A DNA stretch of 48,267 nt from NCBI GenBank assembly GCA_018715935.1, contig DVKR01000026.1:1-48267 (forward strand), in the 5' to 3' direction. The stretch comes from Candidatus Aphodovivens excrementavium. GTDB taxonomy: Bacteria > Actinomycetota > Coriobacteriia > Coriobacteriales > Eggerthellaceae. The notes under the pieces were generated by a model. It was not told the origin of the DNA. It searched no databases and saw only the letters and a program-made list of their open reading frames with translations. Made by a program: the position numbers and the translations under genes. Positions 8,351-16,036 of the stretch are shown piece by piece (the stretch's first letter is position 1; each line of letters begins with the position of its first letter).

Positions 8351-10048
8351 ATGAACGGCAAGGAATTCACCGTGTCGGAGGTAGTTGACTCGTTCGGAAT
8401 GTCTAAGAACACGTGGCTGACGTTTATGCTTTTAGCGTTTGCCATGATTCTTGACGGCTACGACTTCATGATCGTCAACTCAACGAACCTGTTTGTGGCA
8501 CATACGTTTTGGCCGAATGAGGCCAACCCGGGCGTTTTGATGGGGTCGCTTACCACTTGGGGCTTGCTGGGCATGGTTATCGGCGGTGCCGTGGGAGGCA
8601 TCATCTCGGATAAAATCGGCAGAAAGCGCATGCTCATTTTGGCGGTAGTGTTCTATGGCGCCTTCACGCTGCCTCAGGCATTCGCAAACGATCTCGTGGT
8701 GTTTGCCGCCTTCCGCTTGATTGCGGGCTTGGGCGTGGGATCGTGCATTCCGATCGTAACGACCATGCTTTCCGAATCGGTTCCTTCGAATCGTCGCGGC
8801 TTGTTCATCGGCATCGGACAGGCTTGCATGGTTGGCGGCTGGGTGCTTGCCGGCGTTGTTGCCAACCCTATCTGCAACGCGGCAACTCCCTTGTTGGGCG
8901 ATTTCACTAACGCCGTTACCTACAACACCATGACGGCTACGGGCGAGATCGTGCAGGAGAGCATGTATGCCAACTGGCGTCTGTGCTATCTCATCGGCGG
9001 TTTCCCGATTATCTACGGCGTGATCCTTCACTTCACTATGCTTGAGTCGCCTCACTGGCTCTGCAACGTCGGACGCCTTGAAGACGCTGTTAAGGTTTTG
9101 GGCATTATCGAGAAACGCTCGGTGGGCACCGTAACCGAGCGCGACCCTCGCGCGATCATTGTTCCTCCCAAGCCGAAGAGCGCATCTGTTACCGTGCTCT
9201 TTTCCGACAAGTACATCGTCGGAACATGCGCTATCTGGTCTATCTACTTCATAGGTCAGTTCTGCGTCTACGGAATGAACGCTTGGCTTCCGGCTTGGTT
9301 CCAAGGAATCGGCTACAACTCGTCACAGGCTGTAGCGCTTCAGACTTGGAACAACTTTGCCGCAATTTTGTCGAACTCTCTTTGCGGCATTATCGGCGAC
9401 AAAGTTGGCCGCAAGAGGAATTGTTTGGGGGCTTGGGTGTTTGCGGTGTTCGCCATCGTGCTGTGCTCGGTGTTTGTGGCGCCTAACCAGTTCGTGCTCT
9501 GCATCGGCCTGATGCTGCTGTTCGGCTTTGCTCTGAACTACGCCATCACCACGTGCAACTTGCTTATGCCCGAGCAGTATCCCACCGCCATTCGCAACAC
9601 CGGCGTGTCGTGGTGCCAGGCGTTTGCCCGCTTCGGCGGATCGGCATCTTCGATCGTTTTGGGCGGCATTGCCGGCATGGCTATCTTCCAAACTCCTTCC
9701 GGCATCACCAATTGGTCGCTGGTTGTGCTGGTGCTTATCGTGCCGTTCGTTCTGGGCTTCATCTGCGCGCTGCTGTTCGTGCGCGATACCAGCGGAAAGT
9801 CGATGGACGAGCTAGAGGCCGAAAAGGTGGGAAGCGAGCTGAACGGCACCGTTCCGTTTGCCGTGATGTGCGTGATTGCGGTGCTGCTCTTCGTGCTGTG
9901 CATCGTGTGCCCGCTGGCGATTTCCGATTGGTCGTCTTTGTCCATCTCGCTGCCGCTGATGGCCATTGCCTTGCTGCTTCCGTTCGTGTTCTTCTTCGTG
10001 TACGGCGGCAAGCGCCTGGCTCAGCTCAAGCGCGAAAGTCGCGCATAA
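8351..10048 (+). CDS. MFS transporter, AAHS (aromatic/organic acid:H+ symporter) type
   Basis: 565 residues from the ATG at 8351, directly after AGGAGGGG (8341-8348). TM1 contains DGYDFMIVN, the hallmark of AAHS carriers, and the loop after TM2 contains GGIISDKIGRKRM; the second half repeats it as GIIGDKVGRKRN. The first twelve segments are standard. The protein is longer than the usual ~450 residues because two extra hydrophobic segments (FAVMCVIAVLLFVLC and LPLMAIALLLPFVFFF) follow near the C terminus, plus a ~30-residue periplasmic loop between TM5 and TM6. Likely regulated by the divergent LysR protein. Substrate unknown, probably an aromatic or carboxylic acid. Confidence 0.85.
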   Translation: MNGKEFTVSEVVDSFGMSKNTWLTFMLLAFAMILDGYDFMIVNSTNLFVAHTFWPNEANPGVLMGSLTTWGLLGMVIGGAVGGIISDKIGRKRMLILAVVFYGAFTLPQAFANDLVVFAAFRLIAGLGVGSCIPIVTTMLSESVPSNRRGLFIGIGQACMVGGWVLAGVVANPICNAATPLLGDFTNAVTYNTMTATGEIVQESMYANWRLCYLIGGFPIIYGVILHFTMLESPHWLCNVGRLEDAVKVLGIIEKRSVGTVTERDPRAIIVPPKPKSASVTVLFSDKYIVGTCAIWSIYFIGQFCVYGMNAWLPAWFQGIGYNSSQAVALQTWNNFAAILSNSLCGIIGDKVGRKRNCLGAWVFAVFAIVLCSVFVAPNQFVLCIGLMLLFGFALNYAITTCNLLMPEQYPTAIRNTGVSWCQAFARFGGSASSIVLGGIAGMAIFQTPSGITNWSLVVLVLIVPFVLGFICALLFVRDTSGKSMDELEAEKVGSELNGTVPFAVMCVIAVLLFVLCIVCPLAISDWSSLSISLPLMAIALLLPFVFFFVYGGKRLAQLKRESRA

Positions 10049-10071
10049 CGACCGTCCGTGCTGCGGCTGTG

Positions 10072-10223
10072 TGCAGAGAGGTTGCATGTGGGGAAGCTGC
10101 GCATCTGATCTGCAGCTCGGTTGCGTGCAGCGTGCGCGCCCGACCTGCGGCTCGGTTGCATGCGGCGTGCGCGCACGATCTGCGGTTAAGTTGTGCGCAG
10201 CGTGCGCGCACGATCTGCGGATA
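10072..10223. repeat. 35-bp GC-rich tandem repeat
   Basis: Three well-kept 35-bp units (10107-10141, 10142-10176, 10177-10211), each starting GAYCTGCRG and ending GCGTGCGCGCMC, preceded by a decayed unit (about 10072-10106) and followed by a partial one (10212-10223). The copies are contiguous with no unique spacers. It lies just after the MFS stop codon and before a terminator. Confidence 0.8.
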
Positions 10224-10295
10224 AAGGAGGATCAAGCTTGAACCAGCATCGGGTTTGTTCAAAACCAGCATAGGGCTTATACTGTCCCTCCTTGA

Positions 10296-10342
10296 AGCCC
10301 CGCCCAAAGCTCGCTTGAGCATTGGGCGGGGCTAACTGTTTT
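10296..10342 (+). terminator. Rho-independent terminator
   Basis: AGCCCCGCCCAA (10296-10307) pairs perfectly with TTGGGCGGGGCT (10322-10333); the loop holds a further GCTC/GAGC stem; TTTT follows at 10339. It is about 250 bp past the MFS stop, beyond the 35-bp repeats. Confidence 0.75.
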
Positions 10343-10368
10343 GCACGGCCTTTCAAATTAAGACACCC

Positions 10369-10551
10369 GTGCGTCCTGACGCGCGGCGGCAAGCGCTTCT
10401 TGATTGTATAACGTCAACGAAAGGCCTGGTGGGTCGCAGCATCCATCTGGCCTTGGACGGCAAACTTGCCTCGGCGCAAAATGCCCTGCGCGCCGATTTG
10501 GCAAAGACCACGCTTGCCGACTTGCTTGAGAAGATGCAGAGCGCACGCTAA
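10369..10551 (+). other. 60-residue open frame, possible gene remnant
   Basis: The frame 10369-10551 (GTG start, no ribosome site) encodes a peptide whose second half, IHLALDGKLASAQNALRADL, has the composition of a real amphipathic helical protein. I do not recognise it. With no upstream signal and a terminator just before it, it may be the decayed 3' end of a lost gene. A weak hairpin (GGAAAGGCGCGCCCCTTCC, 10575-10593, then ATTGTTTT) follows it. Confidence 0.25.
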
Positions 10552-10775
10552 TCATGGCGCGAGAGTCGAATTGAGGAAAGGCGCGCCCCTTCCATTGTTT
10601 TGCCTGGTCTTCGGCATCGGCTTTTCGCCGTCCCCGGCTCGTCGTCGCTGTCTCTTTTGCCGCTTCCATCCCGTCAGCGCCATTCCGTTCGCTTCCCGCA
10701 TTCCGTTGACGTTGCCCCTATTGCCATCCGTGCTTCGCTCACGCCACTCGCTTCGTTGCCGTTCGGCACCTTGCG

Positions 10776-10792
10776 TTCAGTTGGCAACTGAG
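10776..10792. repeat. 17-bp palindromic boundary sequence, left copy
   Basis: TTCAGTTGGCAACTGAG, with CAGTTG/CAACTG arms, is identical to 14896-14912. The two copies bracket the membrane protein-lipoprotein-kinase-HTH cassette. About 10600-10930 otherwise holds no gene I can support. Confidence 0.7.
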
Positions 10793-10935
10793 GAACTGGA
10801 CAGACCCTTTGAAGATAATTTCAGCAGCATGCCGCATCGCAAAAACTCGCTCTGCGGCACGTTCTCGCGTGTCTTGTGCTGTGGAAATCCTTTCGACGCC
10901 GGTGCGCGAGGCATCGAGAAAGGAGAACGTTGAAA

Positions 10936-11514
10936 ATGGAGGGTCTTCAAAAGAACGGCAGTGCGGATGTTGGGACAACAGAACCCGCCGTCGTATCGCC
11001 AAAGGCGCTGTTGGCTGCGCGTGTCGTCTTGGCGATTGCGGCGGCGGCACTTGTTGCGGCGTTTTTTCTGCCCTGGGGCTCTGCGGATGAGGAGTTTCGG
11101 GAAGCGGCCATGTCGGCTCCGTCCGACTTGATGTTTTATGAGCCCGCCGGGCTTACGGTGGAGGGGGCGACGGATTTGTCGCTGCTCGAATATGCCCAGG
11201 TCTACAGATCTATGGGGAATGCTAGTTGGGGTCTTTTGGGAGCGATCATCTACGCTGTCTTGGTTTTTTCGGTGCTTGCTTTGCTGCTTTCGGTATTGGG
11301 AAAGCCTATTGGCACCGCCGTCTTTGGCATCTTGTGTTTCGCGGTAGCACGCTTTCTGGCGTGGGATTTTGCCGATCGCGGCGTACTTCCCAATAGCACG
11401 CACGAATGGGGCGTTGCGTCGGGGGTTTACCTCGCGGCGATAGTGGTTTTGATCGTGACCGCTGTTGCCTTGTGGCTGCTGAAGCGTCGTCGCAAAACCG
11501 TCGCGTCTGCGTAG
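10936..11514 (+). CDS. Hypothetical membrane protein
   Basis: 193 residues from the ATG at 10936, ten bases after AAGGAG; a TTG at 10930 in the same frame is possible but too close to the site. Four hydrophobic segments: about residues 25-50 (ARVVLAIAAAALVAAFFL), 98-122, 124-143 and 158-183, with a ~45-residue outside loop after the first. The C terminus ends in a basic KRRRK stretch expected to be cytoplasmic. I do not recognise the family. It precedes the lipoprotein gene by 24 bases and is probably co-transcribed with it, and both face the kinase operon, so a shared envelope-sensing role is plausible. Confidence 0.75.
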   Translation: MEGLQKNGSADVGTTEPAVVSPKALLAARVVLAIAAAALVAAFFLPWGSADEEFREAAMSAPSDLMFYEPAGLTVEGATDLSLLEYAQVYRSMGNASWGLLGAIIYAVLVFSVLALLLSVLGKPIGTAVFGILCFAVARFLAWDFADRGVLPNSTHEWGVASGVYLAAIVVLIVTAVALWLLKRRRKTVASA

Positions 11515-11538
11515 CGGCGGCAGGAAGGGGAGGTTTCC

Positions 11539-12507
11539 ATGAAGAAATCAATGGTAAAAAAGCTGGTTGCCGCATCGTGCGCTGCGACCTTGGCGCTTGT
11601 GTTAACTGCCTGCGGCGGCGAGCAGTCTTCTGGTGGTGCGATGCAGGAAGACACCACGCAGGCAGCGCCGTCCAATCCGCTCGAAGAGGTTCTTTTTGCG
11701 GCGCAGGCAGACATTTCGAACACGAGCCAGAAGCTCCTTGACGAGAAGGAGAAAGTGTTCTCCACGGTAGGGGACACCTACGACGGCTACCTTGCGAACA
11801 ATCAAGCCATTCAGGATTGGTACGACCTTGCGGTAAGCGAAACGGAAGGGCTGGGCGAGCGGCTGCGCGAGCAGGGGCGCGAGTACTATCAGGCCGTGGT
11901 TGACAACGTCGACGTATCCGATGACCGCGAAGTGGAGAAGGCGAAAGACGACTTTTACGACCTGGTTTATGAAGACGCCTTCGAGGACTACTACGATGCA
12001 ATTTACGAAGACGCCCTAGAGGAGTTCTACGACACCTATTATGACGGGGTGATCGCAGACGCCCAAGACACCACTCCCTACGATGAGTGGTATGACGTGA
12101 GAAGCTCTGCCTACGATGCGTGGTCCGAAGCGCGCAGCGGAGTGTACGATGCGTGGACCGACGCGCGTAGCGACCTTTATGACGACTACTCGGATATCAC
12201 GAGTGCCTTCTACAACAACGATTTTGATGTTCAGGGAGTGTTTGGGCCGGTAGAGATGAAAGACAACGCAGGTTCGGGTTCGAGCAGCGATAATGCGTCG
12301 TCTTCGGAAGCCGGTTCGAGCGAATCGACGGATGCAGCGGAGTCAACAACCACCGCCAGCGCGAGTTCCGAGGCGCTACCAGAACAAGGCGTGCGCTTCG
12401 ACGGTTGCGTAGTCGGGCGCACCATATGCGCCGCATTCGAAGGGGACGCTTTGTCCGGGGTCGGGGAGCCCGACGTAGGTGTGGCAGCCGTAGACAATCG
12501 ACCCTGA
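11539..12507 (+). CDS. Lipoprotein with Tyr/Asp-rich coiled repeats
   Basis: 322 residues from the ATG at 11539 after GGAAGGGGAGG. Residues 1-25 are a lipoprotein signal with lipobox LTAC before GGEQSS, so it should be anchored on the outer face of the membrane. Two repeat blocks are visible: 12-residue units FYDLVYEDAFED, YYDAIYEDALEE, FYDTYYDGVIAD, and then 11-residue units YDEWYDVRSSA, YDAWSEARSGV, YDAWTDARSDL, YDDYSDITSAF, suggesting a long helical or coiled-coil rod. A Ser/Ala-rich low-complexity tail follows. The last ~44 residues, including two cysteines, are encoded antisense to the end of the kinase gene and look unlike the rest. Confidence 0.8.
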   Translation: MKKSMVKKLVAASCAATLALVLTACGGEQSSGGAMQEDTTQAAPSNPLEEVLFAAQADISNTSQKLLDEKEKVFSTVGDTYDGYLANNQAIQDWYDLAVSETEGLGERLREQGREYYQAVVDNVDVSDDREVEKAKDDFYDLVYEDAFEDYYDAIYEDALEEFYDTYYDGVIADAQDTTPYDEWYDVRSSAYDAWSEARSGVYDAWTDARSDLYDDYSDITSAFYNNDFDVQGVFGPVEMKDNAGSGSSSDNASSSEAGSSESTDAAESTTTASASSEALPEQGVRFDGCVVGRTICAAFEGDALSGVGEPDVGVAAVDNRP

Positions 12508-14205
12508 GGCATCGCGTAACACGATAACTACCGCGATGCCGTTTACCAGCTCGGGAACAGCGCCTTCCGACATAGTTACCTCACCGGTGAAGCTGATGTT
12601 TCCGAAGGGGGATTCCACTTCCGCGATAGGCGAGAAGGAGAAGGTGGCGCGCGGGCCATTGGCGTCGGTTATGTTGTAATCGCTTGACGATCCCAGCGAA
12701 AACTCAACGGAGTCGGGCGGCGTGCCGCTTCCTGCCGGGGCTCCGTAGTAAAGGGTCTCGCCCGGGCCGATGGATGAGAGCACCTGCGGCTGCGAGAACA
12801 CGACCGATCCGTCCGATGCCCGTCCGGTGACAACCACTTCTGGATAGTCAATCGTTTCGGTTTCGCTGGGGTTGCGTATGGCGAAGGCGTAGTTGATGTA
12901 GCCGCCGGTGGCGTGCGCCCACCCGGATTCCACCAGCTCGAGTTCGACCGACTCTGTTTGGTTGGCCGTGGCGTCTTGGCCAGACGAGCTTCCGCTTATG
13001 CTGTCGAGCACGATGTCGCTCAGCGTGTCGTCTAGGCTGTCGCTGGCGTCATCGAGCGTGTCGGAGCCCCCGCTTGCAGATTCGGGGGCGGTTTGGGAAT
13101 CGGGCGCGTCTGAGTTTTGAGACGGCAGTGTGGAAACGACGGTGGCAACGCCAATGGCCAAAGCGCACACGAAGGCAATGCCCAAAAGCCCAATCATGAG
13201 TGTTTTTCGTTGCCTGTGCGTCGGAGCTGCCGTTTTATCTGATGCGTGTTCGGCGGTCAGCGGCGGCATGCGTTTGATATCTGGCTCGTCGTTTAGCCTG
13301 GATGCGGCGCGGAAGGCGGATTCTCCGCCTTGTTTGGGCGTTGACCCGGGAGTGCTGTTCGGGCCGGGCGTATGGTCGGGCTCGCTGTCGCTGCCGTTGC
13401 CGGCATCCTGAGCCGAGGTCAGGGCGCTAATCATTTCCCTTGCGCTTTGAAAGCGCATGCTCCGATCGAACGAGCAGGCTTTTTCTACGGTGGCAATCAG
13501 ATGCGCGGGCGTGGATTTCGATGATTTGAGGATATTGACGTAATAATCGTCTTCAGGGCCGTTTGGCTGCACGCCGGTGAGCATGAAACCCAGGAGCTTT
13601 CCAATCGAGTAAATGTCCGATCGTTCGTCTACGTCGGCAAACCCATGCTGTTCGGGAGCGGCGAACCCCCAGGTTCCTCGCGCGGCATTATTAGGGTTCG
13701 AAGGCTCGTGCACCAGACATGCGGTGTCGAAGTCTATCAGATGCACCTGCTTCGTGTCGGTGCCTCCGAGCACCACGTTGCCGGGGGAGATGTCGCGGTG
13801 GATAACGCCGTGGGAGTGCAGATCGGACACTATCTCGCACAGCTTCACGCAGATCTCGGTTGCTTTGGCTGGAGGCAGGCTGCCGGTTTCGGAAACATAG
13901 GTGGCGATGGTCTTTCCCGGCACGTAATCGTGCACGACAACGAACCAGTCGAGCGTTTCGTAGGTTGCCTGTATGCGAGGAATCCCCGAATTCGCGCGGT
14001 CGGCGAGCGCCGCCCATACCGTTCGGCGAGCGATCTTGATAGGAATCTTCTTTCGAATGAACGGACCCGCCTCGTCGATGGTGACCAGCTCGGTGATGCA
14101 TCGCTCGTCGCGCGAGAGCGTCTGCTCGATGCGATAGGCGTCGTCTATGCTCATGGCATGCGAGACGCGTTTTTCGTCGGCGTTGCTGTGATCCGATGAT
14201 GCCAT
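12376..14205 (-). CDS. Transmembrane Ser/Thr protein kinase with external sensor-like domain
   Basis: 609 residues. The ATG at 14205 is five bases after the HTH gene stop, so the two are translationally close. The kinase domain spans about residues 30-265: FIRKKIPIKI with the probable ATP-lysine, catalytic loop HRDISPGN (136-143), IDFD (157-160, DFD in place of DFG), and APE (183-185). A clear glycine-rich loop is not seen. Residues 270-330 are a Pro/Ser/Gly-rich linker; 336-358 is one membrane helix; the outside part has an acidic Ser/Asp linker and then a beta-rich domain resembling FxLYD-type domains (GGYINYAFAIRNPSETETID). It probably senses something at the cell surface and phosphorylates the HTH partner or others; this is inference. 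Confidence 0.85.
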   Translation of the reverse strand: MASSDHSNADEKRVSHAMSIDDAYRIEQTLSRDERCITELVTIDEAGPFIRKKIPIKIARRTVWAALADRANSGIPRIQATYETLDWFVVVHDYVPGKTIATYVSETGSLPPAKATEICVKLCEIVSDLHSHGVIHRDISPGNVVLGGTDTKQVHLIDFDTACLVHEPSNPNNAARGTWGFAAPEQHGFADVDERSDIYSIGKLLGFMLTGVQPNGPEDDYYVNILKSSKSTPAHLIATVEKACSFDRSMRFQSAREMISALTSAQDAGNGSDSEPDHTPGPNSTPGSTPKQGGESAFRAASRLNDEPDIKRMPPLTAEHASDKTAAPTHRQRKTLMIGLLGIAFVCALAIGVATVVSTLPSQNSDAPDSQTAPESASGGSDTLDDASDSLDDTLSDIVLDSISGSSSGQDATANQTESVELELVESGWAHATGGYINYAFAIRNPSETETIDYPEVVVTGRASDGSVVFSQPQVLSSIGPGETLYYGAPAGSGTPPDSVEFSLGSSSDYNITDANGPRATFSFSPIAEVESPFGNISFTGEVTMSEGAVPELVNGIAVVIVLRDASGSIVYGCHTYVGLPDPGQSVPFECGAYGAPDYATVEAHALFW

Positions 14206-14210
14206 TGCCG

Positions 14211-14648
14211 CTACTTTTCTGTATTGAACAGGGTAGATTCGTTGAGACGCCAGAGTTCTTCGTCGCATTCGTCTAGCGTGTAGCCTTGCTGAATGCACCA
14301 GATGATGATGGCGTCGCGCCGGTTTTTAGGCCATAGCAACGAAACCCCCGCCAAACGAAGGATGCGCTGGGTTTCGTCGAGGCTGCAGTGCAGGCCGAAC
14401 GCAAGCATGATGGCGTGGTCTCGGCCGGGCAGACTTTTGTTACCAAAGATGTCGTACACGACGGTGGAGTTTAGCTTGGATGCGCGCACGACGTCGGCGC
14501 GCTTCATGCCGTCATGTTTGGCAAGCAGCTCGTTGAGGTAGTCGCAAAGCTTGAGGTCAAGCGTTTCGTCTTGATGGAAATACTCTTCGGGAGAGGAGGC
14601 TGCAAGCAGGCGTTTCAACAGATCTTCGGTGAGCTTCTCGGTGGGCAT
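14211..14648 (-). CDS. HTH protein, kinase-associated regulator
   Basis: 145 residues; ATG at 14648 with AAGGAG six bases upstream. Residues ~30-95 form an XRE-like helix-turn-helix: LCDYLNELLAKHDGMKRADV, VRASKLNSTVVYDIFGNKSL, RDHAIMLAFGL, then SLDETQRILRLAGVSLLWP and a conserved-looking NRRDAIIIWCIQQGYTLDE segment. Small HTH proteins of this layout are often found directly upstream of Ser/Thr kinase genes in Gram-positive gut bacteria (general recollection, not checked). Here it is the first gene of a two-gene operon with the kinase. It may be the kinase substrate or the operon's own regulator. Confidence 0.8.
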   Translation of the reverse strand: MPTEKLTEDLLKRLLAASSPEEYFHQDETLDLKLCDYLNELLAKHDGMKRADVVRASKLNSTVVYDIFGNKSLPGRDHAIMLAFGLHCSLDETQRILRLAGVSLLWPKNRRDAIIIWCIQQGYTLDECDEELWRLNESTLFNTEK

Positions 14649-14700
14649 ACGTTTCTCCTTACAAAAGCGCCAATAGGAATGGTAACACGCAGGTATGCCG

Positions 14701-14749
14701 GGCGGTCTTTAGACGACCGCCGGTTCGCGCGCGTGCAGTGCGCGCGCGA
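14701..14749. repeat. Two adjacent inverted repeats in kinase operon upstream region
   Basis: GGCGGTC/GACCGCC (14701-14707, 14715-14721) is followed at once by TCGCGCGCG/CGCGCGCGA (14725-14733, 14741-14749, 7-base loop). They lie 50-100 bp upstream of the HTH gene start and could be operators or structural elements. Confidence 0.5.
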
Positions 14750-14895
14750 GGGGTGTTTCGTCGCGTGTGCTTCTGCCGCGTTCGTGCGAGTGCATGCTGC
14801 GTGCTCCACAAAAGGGCTTGCATTTCTCGCGAATTCAAGCGCGAAGGGGAGATTCGCGCAGTCAACCAATCGTATCGCAACCGACCCTGGAAAGA

Positions 14896-14912
14896 TTCAG
14901 TTGGCAACTGAG
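14896..14912. repeat. 17-bp palindromic boundary sequence, right copy
   Basis: Identical to 10776-10792 (TTCAGTTGGCAACTGAG) and in the same orientation; the symmetric core means orientation rests on the flanking TT and AG. Together they bracket about 4.1 kb. Confidence 0.7.
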
Positions 14913-14918
14913 AAAGCG

Positions 14919-14935
14919 TGCCGAAGGAGCGCATC
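14919..14935. repeat. 17-bp sequence flanking the toxin-antitoxin pair, left copy
   Basis: TGCCGAAGGAGCGCATC differs at one base from 15965-15981. The right copy is the left arm of the terminator hairpin after the toxin gene. Confidence 0.5.
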
Positions 14936-15000
14936 AAATGGCGTGCTTAAAAGCGCTAGGTGCGCGTTTCCTCAATGAGCTGTGCTTGTAAGAAGGAAAA

Positions 15001-15030
15001 TAGCATGCTAAAGTATGCAATATGGATATA
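15001..15030 (+). promoter_or_regulatory. Candidate operator/promoter of vapBC-like operon
   Basis: TAGCATGCTA (15001-15010) is a perfect palindrome, followed by TATGCAATAT, which could hold a -10 element, about 30 bases before the antitoxin ribosome site. Antitoxin autoregulation at such palindromes is typical of these families. Confidence 0.4.
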
Positions 15031-15056
15031 TTCTTTCGAGCGCAGAGGAGGAGACC

Positions 15057-15440
15057 ATGCCCGCATTGCAGGTGAAGGATTTTCCTGGGGATCTGTACCT
15101 CGACCTCAAGGCGTGTGCCAACGCCGAAGACCGCAGTGTTTCCCAGCAGACGCTGCATATTCTGCGACAGTATCTCAAGGCGTATCGCCAGCTGGGCGGC
15201 AGAACCGACTGGAAGGTGGTGCCGGTGGAGCTTGTGCCAGATGAGGGCAAGACGCGTTCTCGCACGCAAGAGGAAGAGAGGCAAGAGCGCATCGAGCAGC
15301 GAAAGAAGGTCCTCGAGCGTATTCATTCTCGCAGCCATTCGAAGATTCCGGACGACTTTCCGTCTGCTGCTGAAATAGTTCGGCAGATGCGTGAAGAGCG
15401 CGACGACCAGATCGCCCCGGACTTGGCGGGCATACGATGA
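15057..15440 (+). CDS. Antitoxin of VapBC/FitAB-type module
   Basis: 127 residues from the ATG at 15057, right after GAGGAGGAGACC. The N-terminal ~45 residues (MPALQVKDFPGDLYLDLKAC, then ANAEDRSVSQQTLHILRQYL) fit a ribbon-helix-helix DNA-binding domain of the FitA/Arc type. A long, very charged Glu/Arg helix follows, and the C terminus (DDFPSAAEIVRQMREERDDQ) is the usual toxin-neutralising segment. Longer than the ~80 residues common in FitA antitoxins. Its TGA overlaps the toxin ATG in an ATGA junction, so the two are coupled. Confidence 0.85.
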   Translation: MPALQVKDFPGDLYLDLKACANAEDRSVSQQTLHILRQYLKAYRQLGGRTDWKVVPVELVPDEGKTRSRTQEEERQERIEQRKKVLERIHSRSHSKIPDDFPSAAEIVRQMREERDDQIAPDLAGIR

Positions 15441-15844
15441 TTGTGCTCGATTGCAGCGCGGCTGTTGAGATCGCCCGGGAAACGGATATGGGCAGAGGCT
15501 TCGCTGGCTTGATTCTTCAAGGAGAAACAATAATTGCGTCGGATTTGTTCCGTGCCGAAGTTCGGAATACCATGTGGAAGTACGTTCGTGCTGGCATGAT
15601 GCCAGAAGAGGAAGCGCGAGGAACGATAGAGGATGCCCTTGCCCTCGTCGACGAGTTCGTTCCCCTTTCGGAAAACGCCAACGAGGCGTTTGCTGAAGCG
15701 GTGCGGCAGAACCATTCGGTCTACGACATGTTCTACCTGACACTGGTGCGTCGCAACGACGCGACGCTGTTCTCTGCCGACAAGAAGCTTGCTGCGCTCT
15801 GCGAGGAGATGGGGCTTAACTGCGTGACGGAGGAGCCGCAGTAG
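15437..15844 (+). CDS. PIN-domain ribonuclease toxin (VapC-like)
   Basis: 135 residues. Start overlaps the antitoxin stop (ATGA). The PIN-domain acidic residues are visible: Asp5 in IVLDCSAAVEIA, Glu near residue 40 in SDLFRAEVRNT, Asp near 97 in SVYDMFYLTL, and Asp near 115 in TLFSADKKLA. Known VapC/FitB family members are Mg-dependent RNases, often cutting tRNA or rRNA, and are held inactive by the antitoxin. The pair appears intact. Confidence 0.9.
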   Translation: MIVLDCSAAVEIARETDMGRGFAGLILQGETIIASDLFRAEVRNTMWKYVRAGMMPEEEARGTIEDALALVDEFVPLSENANEAFAEAVRQNHSVYDMFYLTLVRRNDATLFSADKKLAALCEEMGLNCVTEEPQ

Positions 15845-15965
15845 CGGGAGTGATTTCAGCGCTCGACAAGGCAGTTCAAACGATCATTTTCGACAAGAAG
15901 CTAGACGGCAGGAGTTCAAAAGCGGCGTTTGCTGGCTAAAAGTTGAACGATAGCTGCTAGGGGCT

Positions 15966-16023
15966 GCCGAAGGGGCGCATCGAGCAGCGCGTTCGCACGC
16001 GACGCTCGATGCGCCCCTTCGGC
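15966..16023. terminator. Perfect 20-bp inverted repeat, bidirectional terminator
   Basis: Arms 15966-15985 and 16004-16023 are perfect complements (left arm GCCGAAGGGGCGCATCGAGC); the 18-base loop can form an inner CGCG stem. It lies between the toxin gene and the convergent purF-like gene. T-runs are weak on both sides. Possibly a repeated extragenic element. Confidence 0.6.
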
Positions 16024-16036
16024 ATGCCCTTTGCAA

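Noticed and set aside
10072..10223. 35-bp repeats as a CRISPR array
   Set aside because: Units are directly adjacent with no unique spacers, and no cas gene is in the window.
10466..10933. 155-residue plus-strand frame before the membrane protein
   Set aside because: Arg/Pro/Cys/Ser-rich with no motifs, no ribosome site, crosses a hairpin and the 17-bp palindrome.
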